From contig NZ_JACEZS010000013.1 in NCBI RefSeq assembly GCF_014042365.1, positions 62,001 through 126,000 on the forward strand: 64,000 nt of DNA, read 5' to 3'. Below the pieces are notes generated by a model, which was given only the letters and a program-made list of their open reading frames with translations, was not told where the DNA came from and did no database searches. Positions 16,611-26,018 of this stretch are shown here, piece by piece; position 1 is the first letter of the stretch; each line of letters opens with the position of its first letter. The stretch is from Rugamonas fusca (GTDB taxonomy: Bacteria > Pseudomonadota > Gammaproteobacteria > Burkholderiales > Burkholderiaceae_D). A program made the position numbers and the translations under genes.

Positions 16611-19337
16611 GTGAACCTGTCTCTCGAACCTCTCTCGGTCCGCACGACCTGCGCTTATTGCGGCGTGGGCTGCGGCGTCAAGGCCACGCCCAAGGGCGAC
16701 GGCGGTACTGATATCGCCGGCGATAGCAACCATCCGGCCAACTTCGGCAAACTGTGCGTCAAGGGCTCGGCCCTGGGCGAAACGCTGGGACTGGAAGGCC
16801 GCCTGCTGCATCCGCAAGTACGCGAGAATGGCGCGCTGCGCCAGGTGTCGTGGGATGCGGCGCTGGACCGCGTGGCCGGGCAGTGGCAGGACATCATCGC
16901 CGAACACGGGCCGGACGCGGTGGCGTTTTACGTGTCGGGCCAGTTGTTGACGGAGGACTACTACATCGCCAACAAGCTGATGAAGGGCTACGTGGGCAGC
17001 GCCAATATCGACACCAACTCGCGCCTGTGCATGTCGTCGGCGGTGGCTGGCCACAAGCGCGCATTCGGCGAAGACCTGGTGCCGGTCAGCTATGAAGACC
17101 TGGAACTGGCCGACATGGTGGTGCTGGTGGGTTCCAACACGGCCTGGTGCCATCCCATCCTGTTCCAGCGCATCGCCCGCATCAAGGAAACCCGCCCGCA
17201 CGTGAAGCTGGTGGTGATCGACCCGCGCCGTACGGCCACCTGCGAACTGGCCGACCTGCACCTGTCGGTCAAGCAGGGCACGGACGTGTGGCTGTTCAAC
17301 GGCCTGCTCAGCTACCTGGCCCGCAACGGCGCGGTGGATGCTGAATTCGTCGCGCGCCACACCAACGGCATGGCCGAGGCGGTGGCCGCGGCCGACGTCG
17401 ATTGCGCCGATCCGGCCGCCGTGGCCCGTAAATGCCGCATCGAACTGCCGGTGCTGCTGGAGTTCTACAAATCGTTTGCCGCCACCGCCAGGGTGGTGAC
17501 GGCGTTCTCGATGGGCGTGAACCAGTCCTCGGCCGGGACGGACAAGGTCAACAGCATCATCAACTGCCACCTGCTCGGCGGGCGCATCGGCCAGCCCGGC
17601 ATGGGGCCGTTCTCGATCACGGGCCAGCCCAACGCCATGGGCGGGCGCGAAGTGGGTGGGCTGGCCAACATGCTGGCCGCCCACATGGATCTCGAGCGCG
17701 GCGAGCACCGCGAGCTGGTGCAAACGTTCTGGCAATCGCCGCGCATGGCCGACAAGGCCGGCCTGAAGGCGGTGGACCTGTTCCGCGCCATCGAGGATGG
17801 CAAGGTCAAGGCCGTGTGGATCATCGCCACCAATCCGCTGGTCAGCCTGCCGGACGCCGACCAGGCCCGCCGCGCGCTGGAAAAGTGCGAACTGGTGGTG
17901 GCCACCGACATCATGCAGAACACCGACACCAACGCCTGCGCCCACGTGCTGTTGCCGGCGTTGGGTTGGGGCGAGAAGGATGGCACGGTCACCAATTCCG
18001 AGCGCCGCATCTCGCGCCAGCGCGCCTTCCTGCCGGCGCCGGGCGAGGCGCTGCCCGACTGGCAGATCCTGTGCCGCTTCGCCCAGCGCATGGGCTACGA
18101 AGGTTTTGACTTCAACAGCGCGCATGAGATTTTCGATGAACACGCGCGCCTGAGCGGCTATCGCAACACGGCCGACGACGTGCCGCGCGCGTTCAACATC
18201 GGCGCGCTGGCCGGCCTGGGCCAGCAAGGCTACGACGCGCTGGAACCCGTGCAGTGGCCGGTCACGCGGCTGGAATCCGGCGACCTGCTGGGCCAGGCTC
18301 GCTTGTTCGGCGACGGCCGCTTCGCCCACGCGGACGGCAAGGCGCGCTTCATCGCCGTCGTGCCCCGCCTGCCCGTCAACACGATCTGCGAAGACTATCC
18401 GCTGGCGCTCAACACGGGCCGCGTGCGCGACCACTGGCATACCATGACGCGCACCGGCAAGGCGCCCAAGCTGGCCGACCACGTTGCCGAATCGTTCGTC
18501 GACATGCACCCGCAGGACGCGCTGCTGCACGGCGTGCGCGCCGGCGAACTGGCGCGCATCAGCACGGCCTGGGGCTCGATGGTGGCGCGCGTGCAGCACG
18601 GCGGCGGCATCGCGCGCGGCAGCGTGTTCATCCCCATCCACTGGAACGGCCAGACGGCGTCCGACGCGCGCGTGGGCGCGCTGGTGAATCCGGTGGTCGA
18701 TCCCGTGTCGGGCGAACCGGAATTCAAGCACACGCCGGTGCGGGTGGAGCAGTTCCGCCTGAACTGGCACGGCTTCATCCTGAGCCGGCGCGAGCTCAAT
18801 CTCGACAGCGTGGCCCACTGGACCCGCATCCAGGGCCGCGACTTCGCCCGCTACGAACTGGCCGGGCGCCAGAGCATCGCCGATTTCGCCAGCTGGGCGC
18901 GCAACCTGCTGGGCGTGCAGGGCGAACAGGCCGACTGGCTGGAATACGAAGACCGCAGCGCCGGCGTGTACCGCGCCGTGCACCTGGTGGACGACCGGAT
19001 CGACCAGTGCATCTTCCTGTCGCCGCGCCAGGACATGCCATCGCGCGCTTGGCTGGCCGGCCTGTTCTCCAAGGAGCAATTGAGCGAGATCGACCGCGTG
19101 GGCCTGCTGGTGGGGCAGCCGGTGGAGAAGGGCGCCGACACGGGACCGACCGTGTGCTCGTGCTTCGGCGTGGGCCGCAACACCATCTGCAACGCCATCG
19201 TGCAGCAGGATCTGCAGACGGTGGCGCAGGTGACGGCGTGCCTGAAGGCGGGCGGCAACTGCGGCTCCTGCGTCCCGGAGATCAAGAAGCTGCTGGTGGA
19301 AACGCGGGTGGCGGTGGCGGAGGAGCGGGCTGCCTGA
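16611..19337 (+). CDS. nasA: Assimilatory nitrate reductase catalytic subunit
   Basis: Molybdenum bis-MGD enzyme that reduces nitrate to nitrite in the cytoplasm. The 908-residue product has the N-terminal [4Fe-4S] ligands TCAYCGVGCGV and GKLCVKGS, the molybdopterin oxidoreductase domain including the conserved SRLCMSSAV with active-site Cys (about residue 142), and a molydopterin-dinucleotide-binding domain (LNTGRVRDHWHTMTRTGK, about 600). A C-terminal BFD-like [2Fe-2S] domain (CSCFGVGRNTICN and CGSCVPEIK, about 847-890) follows. It uses a GTG start 28 bases after the oxidoreductase gene, with a weak ribosome-binding site. Its last 56 bases overlap the toxin gene on the other strand. Confidence 0.97.
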   Translation: MNLSLEPLSVRTTCAYCGVGCGVKATPKGDGGTDIAGDSNHPANFGKLCVKGSALGETLGLEGRLLHPQVRENGALRQVSWDAALDRVAGQWQDIIAEHGPDAVAFYVSGQLLTEDYYIANKLMKGYVGSANIDTNSRLCMSSAVAGHKRAFGEDLVPVSYEDLELADMVVLVGSNTAWCHPILFQRIARIKETRPHVKLVVIDPRRTATCELADLHLSVKQGTDVWLFNGLLSYLARNGAVDAEFVARHTNGMAEAVAAADVDCADPAAVARKCRIELPVLLEFYKSFAATARVVTAFSMGVNQSSAGTDKVNSIINCHLLGGRIGQPGMGPFSITGQPNAMGGREVGGLANMLAAHMDLERGEHRELVQTFWQSPRMADKAGLKAVDLFRAIEDGKVKAVWIIATNPLVSLPDADQARRALEKCELVVATDIMQNTDTNACAHVLLPALGWGEKDGTVTNSERRISRQRAFLPAPGEALPDWQILCRFAQRMGYEGFDFNSAHEIFDEHARLSGYRNTADDVPRAFNIGALAGLGQQGYDALEPVQWPVTRLESGDLLGQARLFGDGRFAHADGKARFIAVVPRLPVNTICEDYPLALNTGRVRDHWHTMTRTGKAPKLADHVAESFVDMHPQDALLHGVRAGELARISTAWGSMVARVQHGGGIARGSVFIPIHWNGQTASDARVGALVNPVVDPVSGEPEFKHTPVRVEQFRLNWHGFILSRRELNLDSVAHWTRIQGRDFARYELAGRQSIADFASWARNLLGVQGEQADWLEYEDRSAGVYRAVHLVDDRIDQCIFLSPRQDMPSRAWLAGLFSKEQLSEIDRVGLLVGQPVEKGADTGPTVCSCFGVGRNTICNAIVQQDLQTVAQVTACLKAGGNCGSCVPEIKKLLVETRVAVAEERAA

Positions 19338-19683
19338 CAAAGGAGATGCAACTCATCGGCCGTTTAAGGCGAATTCGGGATGGCCGACTTTGGGAGCGCG
19401 CATAACCTGCCTCGCGCTGACTACGCACGGCGAGAACAAACACCGTGTCGAAGGCTTCCACACATCGGTAGAGGGCCACGTAGCCATGTCCTCGGCGTCC
19501 GATCACCAGTTCGCGTTTACCATTGGCAGCCGGTCTGCCGATCAGTGGGTTGTGTGCCAGAACATCGATCGCATGAACGATTTCCATGATGCGGGCGGGG
19601 CCATCGACGACTTGATACTGCGCCTGGTATGCAAGGATGCGATAGTCCTCGGCAATTTCAGGTGCAAGTTCTATCTGCGCCAT
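19282..19683 (-). CDS. RelE/ParE-superfamily toxin with extended C-terminus
   Basis: Probable toxin of a type II toxin-antitoxin pair. Residues 1 to about 97 have the ParE/RelE pattern (LAPEIAEDYRILAYQAQ, then LIGRPAANGKRELVIGRRG, then VFVLAVRSQREAGY). The usual proteins end there. This one runs on for about 35 residues, including a proline stretch (PAPPPPPPAF) encoded antisense to the 3' end of nasA. The start is two bases after the antitoxin stop. Whether it acts on gyrase (ParE) or on ribosome-bound mRNA (RelE) cannot be told from sequence. Confidence 0.8.
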   Translation of the reverse strand: MAQIELAPEIAEDYRILAYQAQYQVVDGPARIMEIVHAIDVLAHNPLIGRPAANGKRELVIGRRGHGYVALYRCVEAFDTVFVLAVRSQREAGYARSQSRPSRIRLKRPMSCISFVRQPAPPPPPPAFPPAAS

Positions 19684-19685
19684 GG

Positions 19686-19973
19686 TTAGCCGGGCGGCTT
19701 CTTTGCTGTAGGCGGAGTTGCCGGCTGGCCGGCAATGCGGTCCTCAAGATAGCGCCGCATGTCGGCCCACGGTATGGTCTGGCCGAAGGCGACAATGTTG
19801 GCAAAGCGCGCGTCCGCCTCGGCGTTCATGCTGGCCCGCTGCTCTTCCTGCTCGGCTTTCTCCGTGATCGCCTCCAGTATCAGGCTGTGTGTGGTCTTGC
19901 CGGCGCGCTCGGCGGCGCTGGCGATCCTTGCCTTCAATTCTGCCGGCAAGCGGATCGTGGTCGTGGTGGACAT
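19686..19973 (-). CDS. Ribbon-helix-helix antitoxin
   Basis: Antitoxin and presumed repressor of the pair with the downstream toxin gene. The 95-residue protein opens with a short beta strand, MSTTTTIRLPAELKARI, then two helices (AERAGKTTHSLILEAITEKAEQ) as in CopG/ParD-type RHH proteins. The C-terminal half (about 50-95) would wrap the toxin; the end, PATPPTAKKPPG, looks disordered. It is transcribed divergently from the glutamine-synthetase-like gene at 20081, so autorepression at the 107-base gap could touch that promoter. Confidence 0.83.
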   Translation of the reverse strand: MSTTTTIRLPAELKARIASAAERAGKTTHSLILEAITEKAEQEEQRASMNAEADARFANIVAFGQTIPWADMRRYLEDRIAGQPATPPTAKKPPG

Positions 19974-20080
19974 GGGAGCCTCCGAGAGTACGACAAATGT
20001 AGCACAAACCCGAAATGTGGCTTTTTGAAATATGGTAAATTAGCTCATCGATCGCCAGATCATGCCTGTCGAGAGTACAA

Positions 20081-21451
20081 ATGCCCATCCGCGACAATTT
20101 CACTGATGCCGACATGGATCAGTGGCTCAACGATAAACGCGTTACCGAAATCGAATGCCTGGTGCCCGACCTGACGGGCGTGGCGCGCGGCAAGATCCTG
20201 CCGCGCACCAAGTTCACGCAGGATCGTGGCATGCGCATCCCGGAGGCCGTGCTGGGCATGACGGTGACGGGCAACTACCCGACCGAGGATGCGGCCTACG
20301 ACCGCGCCATCTCCAGCACCGACCGCGACATGATCCTGCGGGCCGACCCCACCACCATCACCACCGTGCCGTGGGCCACCGACCCTACGGCGCAGGTGAT
20401 CCACGACTGCTATTTTTCCGACGGCACGCTGGTCGATTTCGCGCCCCGTTCCGTGCTGCGCCGCGTGCTCAAGCTGTATGCGGACAAGGGCTGGAAGCCC
20501 GTGGTGGCGCCGGAACTGGAGTTCTACCTGACCGAGCAGAATATCGACCCCGACCTGCCGCTCAAGGCGCCCGTGGGCCGCAGCGGCCGCGCCGAAACGT
20601 CGCGCCAGGTCTACAGTATCGACGCCGTCAACGAATTCGACCCGCTGTTCGAGGACATCTACGATTACTGCGACATGATGAACCTGGACGTGGACACCCT
20701 GATCCACGAAACGGGCGCCGGCCAGATGGGTCTGAATTTCCAGCACGGCGATGCGCTGGCGCTGGCCGACAAGGTGTTCTACTTCAAGCGCACGTTGCGC
20801 GAAGCGGCCCTCAAGCACAAGATGTACGCCACCTTCATGGCCAAGCCCATGGGCGGCGAGCCCGGTTCGGCCATGCACGTGCACCAGAGCGTGGCCGATG
20901 CGGCCACCTGCCGCAATATCTTCAGTGACGCGGACGGTGCGCCATCCACGCTGTTCCGCCACTACATCGGCGGCCTGCAGCGCTATACGCCGGCCTGCAT
21001 GGCCATCATGGCGCCATACGTGAATTCGTATCGCCGCATCGTGCGCCATACGGCCGCGCCCATCAACGTCCAGTGGGGCATGGACAACCGCACCGTGGGC
21101 TTCCGCGTGCCCATCTCCGGCGTGCAGGAGCGGCGCGTGGAAAACCGCATCATCGGCGCCGACGCCAATCCCTACCTGGCGATGGCCGTCACGCTGGCTT
21201 GCGGCTACCTGGGCATGATCGAGCAGATCGAACCGACGCCGATGACGGTCGACAGCGCCTACAACCACCCGCTGGAGCTGCCGCAGGGCCTGCCCGAGGC
21301 GCTGCAGCGGCTGCGCGCCGAGGAGCGGCTGCGCGATGTGCTGGGCGAGCGCTTCATCGACGTGTACGCGGCCATCAAGGAACTGGAGCACCGCGAATTC
21401 ATGACCGTCATCAGCCCGTGGGAGCGTGAGCATTTGCTGCTGCATGTTTGA
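20081..21451 (+). CDS. Glutamine synthetase family protein, PuuA-like (paralog 1, altered metal site)
   Basis: GS-fold ligase of the gamma-glutamylputrescine synthetase type, 456 residues, about 85% identical to the gene at 27533 by eye. Beta-grasp domain (about 15-110), then a catalytic barrel with ELEFYL (about 145), KPMGGEPGSAMHVHQS (about 265) and NRTVGFRVP (about 335). Where both other copies have GAGQMEINF, this one reads GAGQMGLNF, so the glutamate that aligns with a conserved GS metal ligand is Gly. Activity may be lost or changed. It precedes potGHI by 114 bases, so it could be a regulator or a ligase for another amine. Confidence 0.88.
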   Translation: MPIRDNFTDADMDQWLNDKRVTEIECLVPDLTGVARGKILPRTKFTQDRGMRIPEAVLGMTVTGNYPTEDAAYDRAISSTDRDMILRADPTTITTVPWATDPTAQVIHDCYFSDGTLVDFAPRSVLRRVLKLYADKGWKPVVAPELEFYLTEQNIDPDLPLKAPVGRSGRAETSRQVYSIDAVNEFDPLFEDIYDYCDMMNLDVDTLIHETGAGQMGLNFQHGDALALADKVFYFKRTLREAALKHKMYATFMAKPMGGEPGSAMHVHQSVADAATCRNIFSDADGAPSTLFRHYIGGLQRYTPACMAIMAPYVNSYRRIVRHTAAPINVQWGMDNRTVGFRVPISGVQERRVENRIIGADANPYLAMAVTLACGYLGMIEQIEPTPMTVDSAYNHPLELPQGLPEALQRLRAEERLRDVLGERFIDVYAAIKELEHREFMTVISPWEREHLLLHV

Positions 21452-21482
21452 CAGGCTGATTCCCCATCCCCCGCGCTCCATC

Positions 21483-21488
21483 TATAAT
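21483..21488 (+). promoter_or_regulatory. Possible -10 box of the potGHI-type genes
   Basis: A TATAAT 78 bases before the ATPase gene, in the 114-base gap after the GS-like gene. No clear -35 is seen. A second AT-rich patch (TTATAAATTTTA) lies nearer the start. Confidence 0.3.
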
Positions 21489-21565
21489 CACGGGTTGTCC
21501 ACAACGGCGGCCCGCGACCGGCTTGCCATACGCTGTCTTTCTTATAAATTTTACATTTCGACACT

Positions 21566-22714
21566 ATGACCATAGACCGACCTGCCGCCGCCAAAGGCGA
21601 ATCCGGCCAGCCTTTTCTGTTGATACGTAACCTGGTCAAGGAATTCGATGGCGTGAGGGCCGTCAACGACGTGTCGGTCGCGATCGACAAGGGCGAGATC
21701 TTCGCCCTGCTGGGCAGCTCCGGCTGCGGCAAATCGACTCTGCTGCGCATGCTGGCCGGCTTCGAGACGCCCACCTCGGGCCAGATCGAACTGGCCGGCA
21801 AGGACATCATCAACGTGCCGCCGTACCAGCGTCCCATCAACATGATGTTCCAGTCCTACGCGCTGTTCCCGCACCTGACCGTGTGGGACAACATCGCCTT
21901 CGGCCTGCGCCGCGACGGCCTGCCCAAGGACGAGGTGGCGCAGCGCGTGGACCAGATGCTGGACCTGGTGCAGCTGAAGGCTTACGGCAAGCGCAAGCCG
22001 CACCAGCTGTCGGGCGGCCAGCAGCAGCGCGTGGCGCTGGCGCGCAGCCTGGCCAAGCGCCCGCAGTTGCTGCTGCTGGACGAACCCTTGGGCGCGCTGG
22101 ACAAGAAGCTGCGCGAGCGCACCCAGATGGAACTGGTCAACATCATCGAGCAGGTCGGCGTGACGTGCGTGATGGTGACGCACGACCAGGACGAAGCCAT
22201 GAGCATGGCCACCCGCATCGCCATCATGAGCGAAGGCCGCATCCTCCAGGTGGGCAAGCCAGGCGAGATTTATGAGACGCCCAACTGCCGCTTCGTGGCT
22301 GACTTCATCGGCAGCGTCAACCTGTTCGACGGCCGCGTGGTGGAGGACCAGCCCGACCATGTGATGATCGACACGCCCGAATGCCGGCACTACGTCACCC
22401 ACGGCATCACGGGCACGGATGACATGCCGGTGTCGGTGGCCGTGCGGCCGGAGAAGATCAGTCTGCAGGTGCAAGCGCCGACGGCCGAACAACGCGCCCA
22501 CCCCGGCGAGCATGGCTACAACTGCGTGCAGGGCACGATCACGGCCATGGCCTACTTCGGCAACACCACGCGTTACCATGTGAAGCTCGACAGCGGCATG
22601 GAGCTGAAAGTCTCGCGCACCAACGCGGCCCGCCATGACGAAACCGCCTTGCGCCGCGACCAGCGCGTCTACGCGTGGTGGGATGGCGCCGACGTCGTCG
22701 TGCTGACCAGCTGA
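21566..22714 (+). CDS. potG: Putrescine/polyamine ABC transporter ATP-binding protein
   Basis: ATPase of a polyamine importer at the inner membrane. The 382-residue protein has Walker [10 protein letters not shown] (about residue 50), Q-loop [12 protein letters not shown], signature [19 protein letters not shown] (about 150), Walker [13 protein letters not shown] and switch His in [12 protein letters not shown], then a C-terminal TOBE-like domain. An N-terminal extension before the ABC core matches PotG more than PotA. Two permease genes follow at 13 bases, but no potF-type binding-protein gene is in the window. Confidence 0.93.
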   Translation: MTIDRPAAAKGESGQPFLLIRNLVKEFDGVRAVNDVSVAIDKGEIFALLGSSGCGKSTLLRMLAGFETPTSGQIELAGKDIINVPPYQRPINMMFQSYALFPHLTVWDNIAFGLRRDGLPKDEVAQRVDQMLDLVQLKAYGKRKPHQLSGGQQQRVALARSLAKRPQLLLLDEPLGALDKKLRERTQMELVNIIEQVGVTCVMVTHDQDEAMSMATRIAIMSEGRILQVGKPGEIYETPNCRFVADFIGSVNLFDGRVVEDQPDHVMIDTPECRHYVTHGITGTDDMPVSVAVRPEKISLQVQAPTAEQRAHPGEHGYNCVQGTITAMAYFGNTTRYHVKLDSGMELKVSRTNAARHDETALRRDQRVYAWWDGADVVVLTS

Positions 22715-22727
22715 CGCGGAGCGTGCC

Positions 22728-23654
22728 ATGACGACCTTGCTCAACAAGCTGCTGCGCCTCATCACGCTGCGCTGGATCACGGGGCGCCGTCTCGTGATCG
22801 CCGTGCCGTTCCTCTGGCTGGTGGGCGCCTTCCTGGTGCCGTTCCTGATCGTGATGCGCATCAGCTTCACGGAACCGGACGCCACCAACCCGTTCGGCAC
22901 CCTGATGACGCTGGTGGACGGCGTGATCACGTTCAAGCTGAAAATCTCGAACTACCTGTTCATCGCGCAGGACGATTTGTACGTGCTGACCTACCTCAGC
23001 TCGATCAAGTTCGCCGCCATCACGACCGTCCTGTGCCTGCTGATCGGCTACCCGTTCGCCTACTTCATGGCGCGCGCCAAATCCACCGTGCGGCCGGTGT
23101 TGCTGATGATGGTGATGCTGCCGTTCTGGACCTCCTTCCTGCTGCGGATCTATGCATGGAAGGGCATCCTGGCCAACAACGGCATCCTCAATCACTTCCT
23201 GATCAGCATGGGCGCCATCACGGAACCGCTGCACATGATGAACACCCAGTTCTCGCTCATCATCGGCATGGTGTACGCCTACCTGCCGTTCATGATCCTG
23301 CCGCTGTACGCCAACCTGGTGAAAATGGACTTGCGCTACCTGGAAGCGGCGGCCGACCTGGGCGCCACGCCCATGCAGGCGTTCTGGCGCATCACGGTGC
23401 CGCTGTCGAAGTCGGGCATCATCGCCGGTTCCATGCTGGTGTTCATTCCGGCCGTGGGCGAATACGTGATTCCCGAACTGCTGGGCGGCCCGGAAACGCT
23501 GATGATCGGCCACGTGCTGTGGGACGAATTCTTCACCAATAACGACTGGCCGATGGCGTCGTCCGTGACGGTGGTGGTGATCCTGCTGATCCTGGTGCCG
23601 ATGGCGATCTTCAATAAATACAAGGCGGAGCAACAGATGGCGGGGCGCGCATGA
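22728..23654 (+). CDS. potH: Polyamine ABC transporter permease
   Basis: Inner-membrane permease of 308 residues with about six hydrophobic helices. It carries the cytoplasmic coupling motif EAAADLGATPMQAFWRITVP (about residues 205-224) that docks on the ATPase. The VIPELLGGPETLMIG segment near residue 250 is typical of PotH. It lies 13 bases after potG, and its last codons overlap the start of the second permease gene by four bases (ATGA). Confidence 0.93.
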   Translation: MTTLLNKLLRLITLRWITGRRLVIAVPFLWLVGAFLVPFLIVMRISFTEPDATNPFGTLMTLVDGVITFKLKISNYLFIAQDDLYVLTYLSSIKFAAITTVLCLLIGYPFAYFMARAKSTVRPVLLMMVMLPFWTSFLLRIYAWKGILANNGILNHFLISMGAITEPLHMMNTQFSLIIGMVYAYLPFMILPLYANLVKMDLRYLEAAADLGATPMQAFWRITVPLSKSGIIAGSMLVFIPAVGEYVIPELLGGPETLMIGHVLWDEFFTNNDWPMASSVTVVVILLILVPMAIFNKYKAEQQMAGRA

Positions 23655-24496
23655 ACGGACAGAGTTTCCTCCAACGGTGGTTCGGGCGCGGCTGGCTGTC
23701 GCTGGGCTACGTGTTCCTGTACCTGCCCATCGTGGTGCTGGTGGTGTTCTCGTTTAACAGCTCGCGCCAGGACATGGTGTGGAGCGGCTTCTCGACCCAA
23801 TGGTATGCGGCGCTGATGAACGATACGGAGATCATCTCCGGCTTCGGGCTGTCGCTGCGGATCGCCGTGCTGACGGCGTTCGCCTCCGTCACGCTGGGCA
23901 CCTTCGCCGCGTTCGTGCTGAACCGCTACCAGCGCTTCCACGGCCGCACGCTGTTCTCGGGCATGGTGAGCGCGCCACTGGTGATGCCGGAAGTGATCAT
24001 CGGCCTGTCGTTGCTGCTGATGCTGGTGCTGGCCCAGAAGACGTTCGGCGTGCCGGAGCGGGGCTTGCTGACGATCTGGCTGGGGCACACCTTGTTGGGC
24101 ATGGCCTACGCGACGGTGGTGGTGCAGTCGCGCCTGCAGGAGATGAGCAAGTCGCTGGAGGAAGCGGCCATGGACCTGGGGTGCAAGCCCTACCAGGTGT
24201 TCTTCCTCGTCACGCTGCCCAATATCACGCAGGCGCTCGGTTCGGCGTGGCTGCTCACGTTCACGCTGTCGCTCGATGACGTGGTGCTGTCGGCCTTCCT
24301 GTCCGGCCCCGGTTCCTCGACCATGCCGATCGTGATCTTCTCGCGCGCCCGCCTGGGCCTCGATCCGCGCGTGAACGCCGTGGCGGCGCTGACCATCCTG
24401 GTGGTGTCGGTGGCCGTGGTCGCATCGAGCCTGTGGATGGCGCGCATGGAGCGGCAACGCCAGAAACAGGTGGCTGCCGCCGCTAAATCGGAATAG
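23651..24496 (+). CDS. potI: Polyamine ABC transporter permease
   Basis: Second permease subunit, 281 residues, with about six helices. The coupling motif EEAAMDLGCKPYQVFFLVTL (about residues 172-192) and the VVLSAFLSGPGSSTMPIVIF segment (about 210-230) match PotI/PotC. It overlaps potH by four bases and ends the operon; a hairpin at 24504 follows. A substrate-binding partner must be encoded elsewhere. Confidence 0.93.
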   Translation: MNGQSFLQRWFGRGWLSLGYVFLYLPIVVLVVFSFNSSRQDMVWSGFSTQWYAALMNDTEIISGFGLSLRIAVLTAFASVTLGTFAAFVLNRYQRFHGRTLFSGMVSAPLVMPEVIIGLSLLLMLVLAQKTFGVPERGLLTIWLGHTLLGMAYATVVVQSRLQEMSKSLEEAAMDLGCKPYQVFFLVTLPNITQALGSAWLLTFTLSLDDVVLSAFLSGPGSSTMPIVIFSRARLGLDPRVNAVAALTILVVSVAVVASSLWMARMERQRQKQVAAAAKSE

Positions 24497-24503
24497 GCAA
24501 CGA

Positions 24504-24538
24504 GGTCAGACTCCCCGCCTTGGTGCGAGAGTCTGACC
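24504..24538. terminator. Inverted repeat between convergent potI and gabD
   Basis: GGTCAGACTC and GAGTCTGACC form a perfect 10-bp stem 8 bases past the potI stop and 17 bases before the gabD stop. It is well placed as a bidirectional end for both genes. It lacks a T-run. Confidence 0.55.
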
Positions 24539-24554
24539 CTTCGGGAAGGACCGC

Positions 24555-26009
24555 CTAAATCCCGCCCATGCAGATGTACTTGATGACCAGGTAGTCCTCG
24601 ATGCCGTATTTGGAGCCTTCGCGCCCCAGGCCCGATTGCTTGACCCCGCCGAACGGCGCGATCTCGTTCGAGATCAGTCCCGTGTTCACCCCCACCATGC
24701 CGCTTTCCAGCCCTTCGGCCACGCGCCAGATGCGGCCGATGTCGCGCGAGTAGAAGTAGGCGGCCAGGCCGAACTCCGTGTCGTTGGCCATGGCGATCAC
24801 TTCCTCGTCCGTCCTGAAGCGGAACAGCGGCGCCAGCGGGCCGAAGGTTTCTTCCTTGGCCACCAGCATGTCCGGCGTCACGTCGGCGATCACGGTGGGC
24901 TGGAAGAAGCTGTGGCCCAGCGCGTGGCGCTGGCCACCGGCCAATAGGCGGCCACCCTTGGCCAGCGCGTCGGCCACATGTTCCTCGACCTTGATGACGG
25001 CCTTCTCCTCGATCATCGGCCCTTGCGTCACGCCCGGCTCCACGCCATTGCCCACTTTGAGCCTGGCTACGGCCGCCACCAGCCTGGCGGCGAATGCGTC
25101 GTAGATCCCGTCCTGCACATACAGGCGGTTGGCGCACACGCAGGTCTGGCCGGCGTTGCGGTACTTGGAGGCGATGGCGCCTTCCACGGCCGCGTCCAGG
25201 TCGGCATCGTCGAACACGATGAACGGCGCGTTGCCGCCCAGTTCCAGCGACAGCTTCTTGATGGTGGGAGCGCATTGCTGCATCAGCAGGCGGCCCACGG
25301 CCGTGGAGCCGGTGAAGCTCAACTTGCGCACCACGGGATTGCTCGTCATCTCGCCGCCGATGGCGCGCGCGTCGCCCGTCAGCACGCTGAACACACCGGC
25401 CGGCATGCCGGCCCGCTCGGCCAGCACGGCCAGCGCCAGCGCCGAGAACGGCGTCAGTTCGGCCGGCTTGACGATGATGGGGCAACCGGCGGCCAGCGCC
25501 GGACCCACCTTGCGCGTGATCATGGCCGACGGGAAGTTCCATGGCGTGATGGCCGCGCACACGCCGATCGGTTCCTTGGTGACGACGATGCGGCGGTCCG
25601 GCCACGGCGACTGCATGGTGTCGCCGCTGACCCGCTTGCCTTCCTCCGCGAACCATTCGATGAACGAGGCGGCGTAGCCGATCTCGCCCTTGGCTTCGGC
25701 CAGCGGCTTGCCCTGTTCCGTGGTCATGATCAGGGCCAGGTCGTCGGCGTGTTCCAGCATCAGGTCATGCCACTTGCGCAGCACGGCGGCCCGTTCCTTG
25801 GCCGACTTCCTGCGCCACGCGGGCCAGGCGCGGTTGGCCGCGTCGATGGCGCGCGCCGTCTCGGCCGCGCCCATGTGGGGGATGGTGCCGACCGTCTGTC
25901 CGGTGGCCGGGTTGATGACGTTGACGGTGGCGCCATTATCCGCGTCGCACCACTCGCCGTTGATATAGCATTGCTGGCGCAGCAGCGCCGGATCGTTCAG
26001 TGTAAGCAT
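24555..26009 (-). CDS. gabD: Succinate-semialdehyde dehydrogenase (NADP+)
   Basis: Oxidises succinic semialdehyde to succinate, the last step of GABA and putrescine breakdown. The 484-residue ALDH has the cofactor motif ITPWNFPSAMITRKVGPALA (about residues 155-175), catalytic Glu in LSLELGGNAPF (about 262) and catalytic Cys in NAGQTCVCANR (about 296), and ends FGGVKQSGLGREGSKYGIEDY. Only a gabT fragment remains immediately upstream, in the position of the usual gabT-gabD operon partner. Any promoter must now lie in or beyond that remnant. Confidence 0.95.
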   Translation of the reverse strand: MLTLNDPALLRQQCYINGEWCDADNGATVNVINPATGQTVGTIPHMGAAETARAIDAANRAWPAWRRKSAKERAAVLRKWHDLMLEHADDLALIMTTEQGKPLAEAKGEIGYAASFIEWFAEEGKRVSGDTMQSPWPDRRIVVTKEPIGVCAAITPWNFPSAMITRKVGPALAAGCPIIVKPAELTPFSALALAVLAERAGMPAGVFSVLTGDARAIGGEMTSNPVVRKLSFTGSTAVGRLLMQQCAPTIKKLSLELGGNAPFIVFDDADLDAAVEGAIASKYRNAGQTCVCANRLYVQDGIYDAFAARLVAAVARLKVGNGVEPGVTQGPMIEEKAVIKVEEHVADALAKGGRLLAGGQRHALGHSFFQPTVIADVTPDMLVAKEETFGPLAPLFRFRTDEEVIAMANDTEFGLAAYFYSRDIGRIWRVAEGLESGMVGVNTGLISNEIAPFGGVKQSGLGREGSKYGIEDYLVIKYICMGGI

Positions 26010-26018
26010 GGCAGCCTT

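Noticed and set aside
16533-19340. Long minus-strand open frame covering nasA
   Set aside because: Antisense to nasA with no recognisable motif; explained by codon bias.
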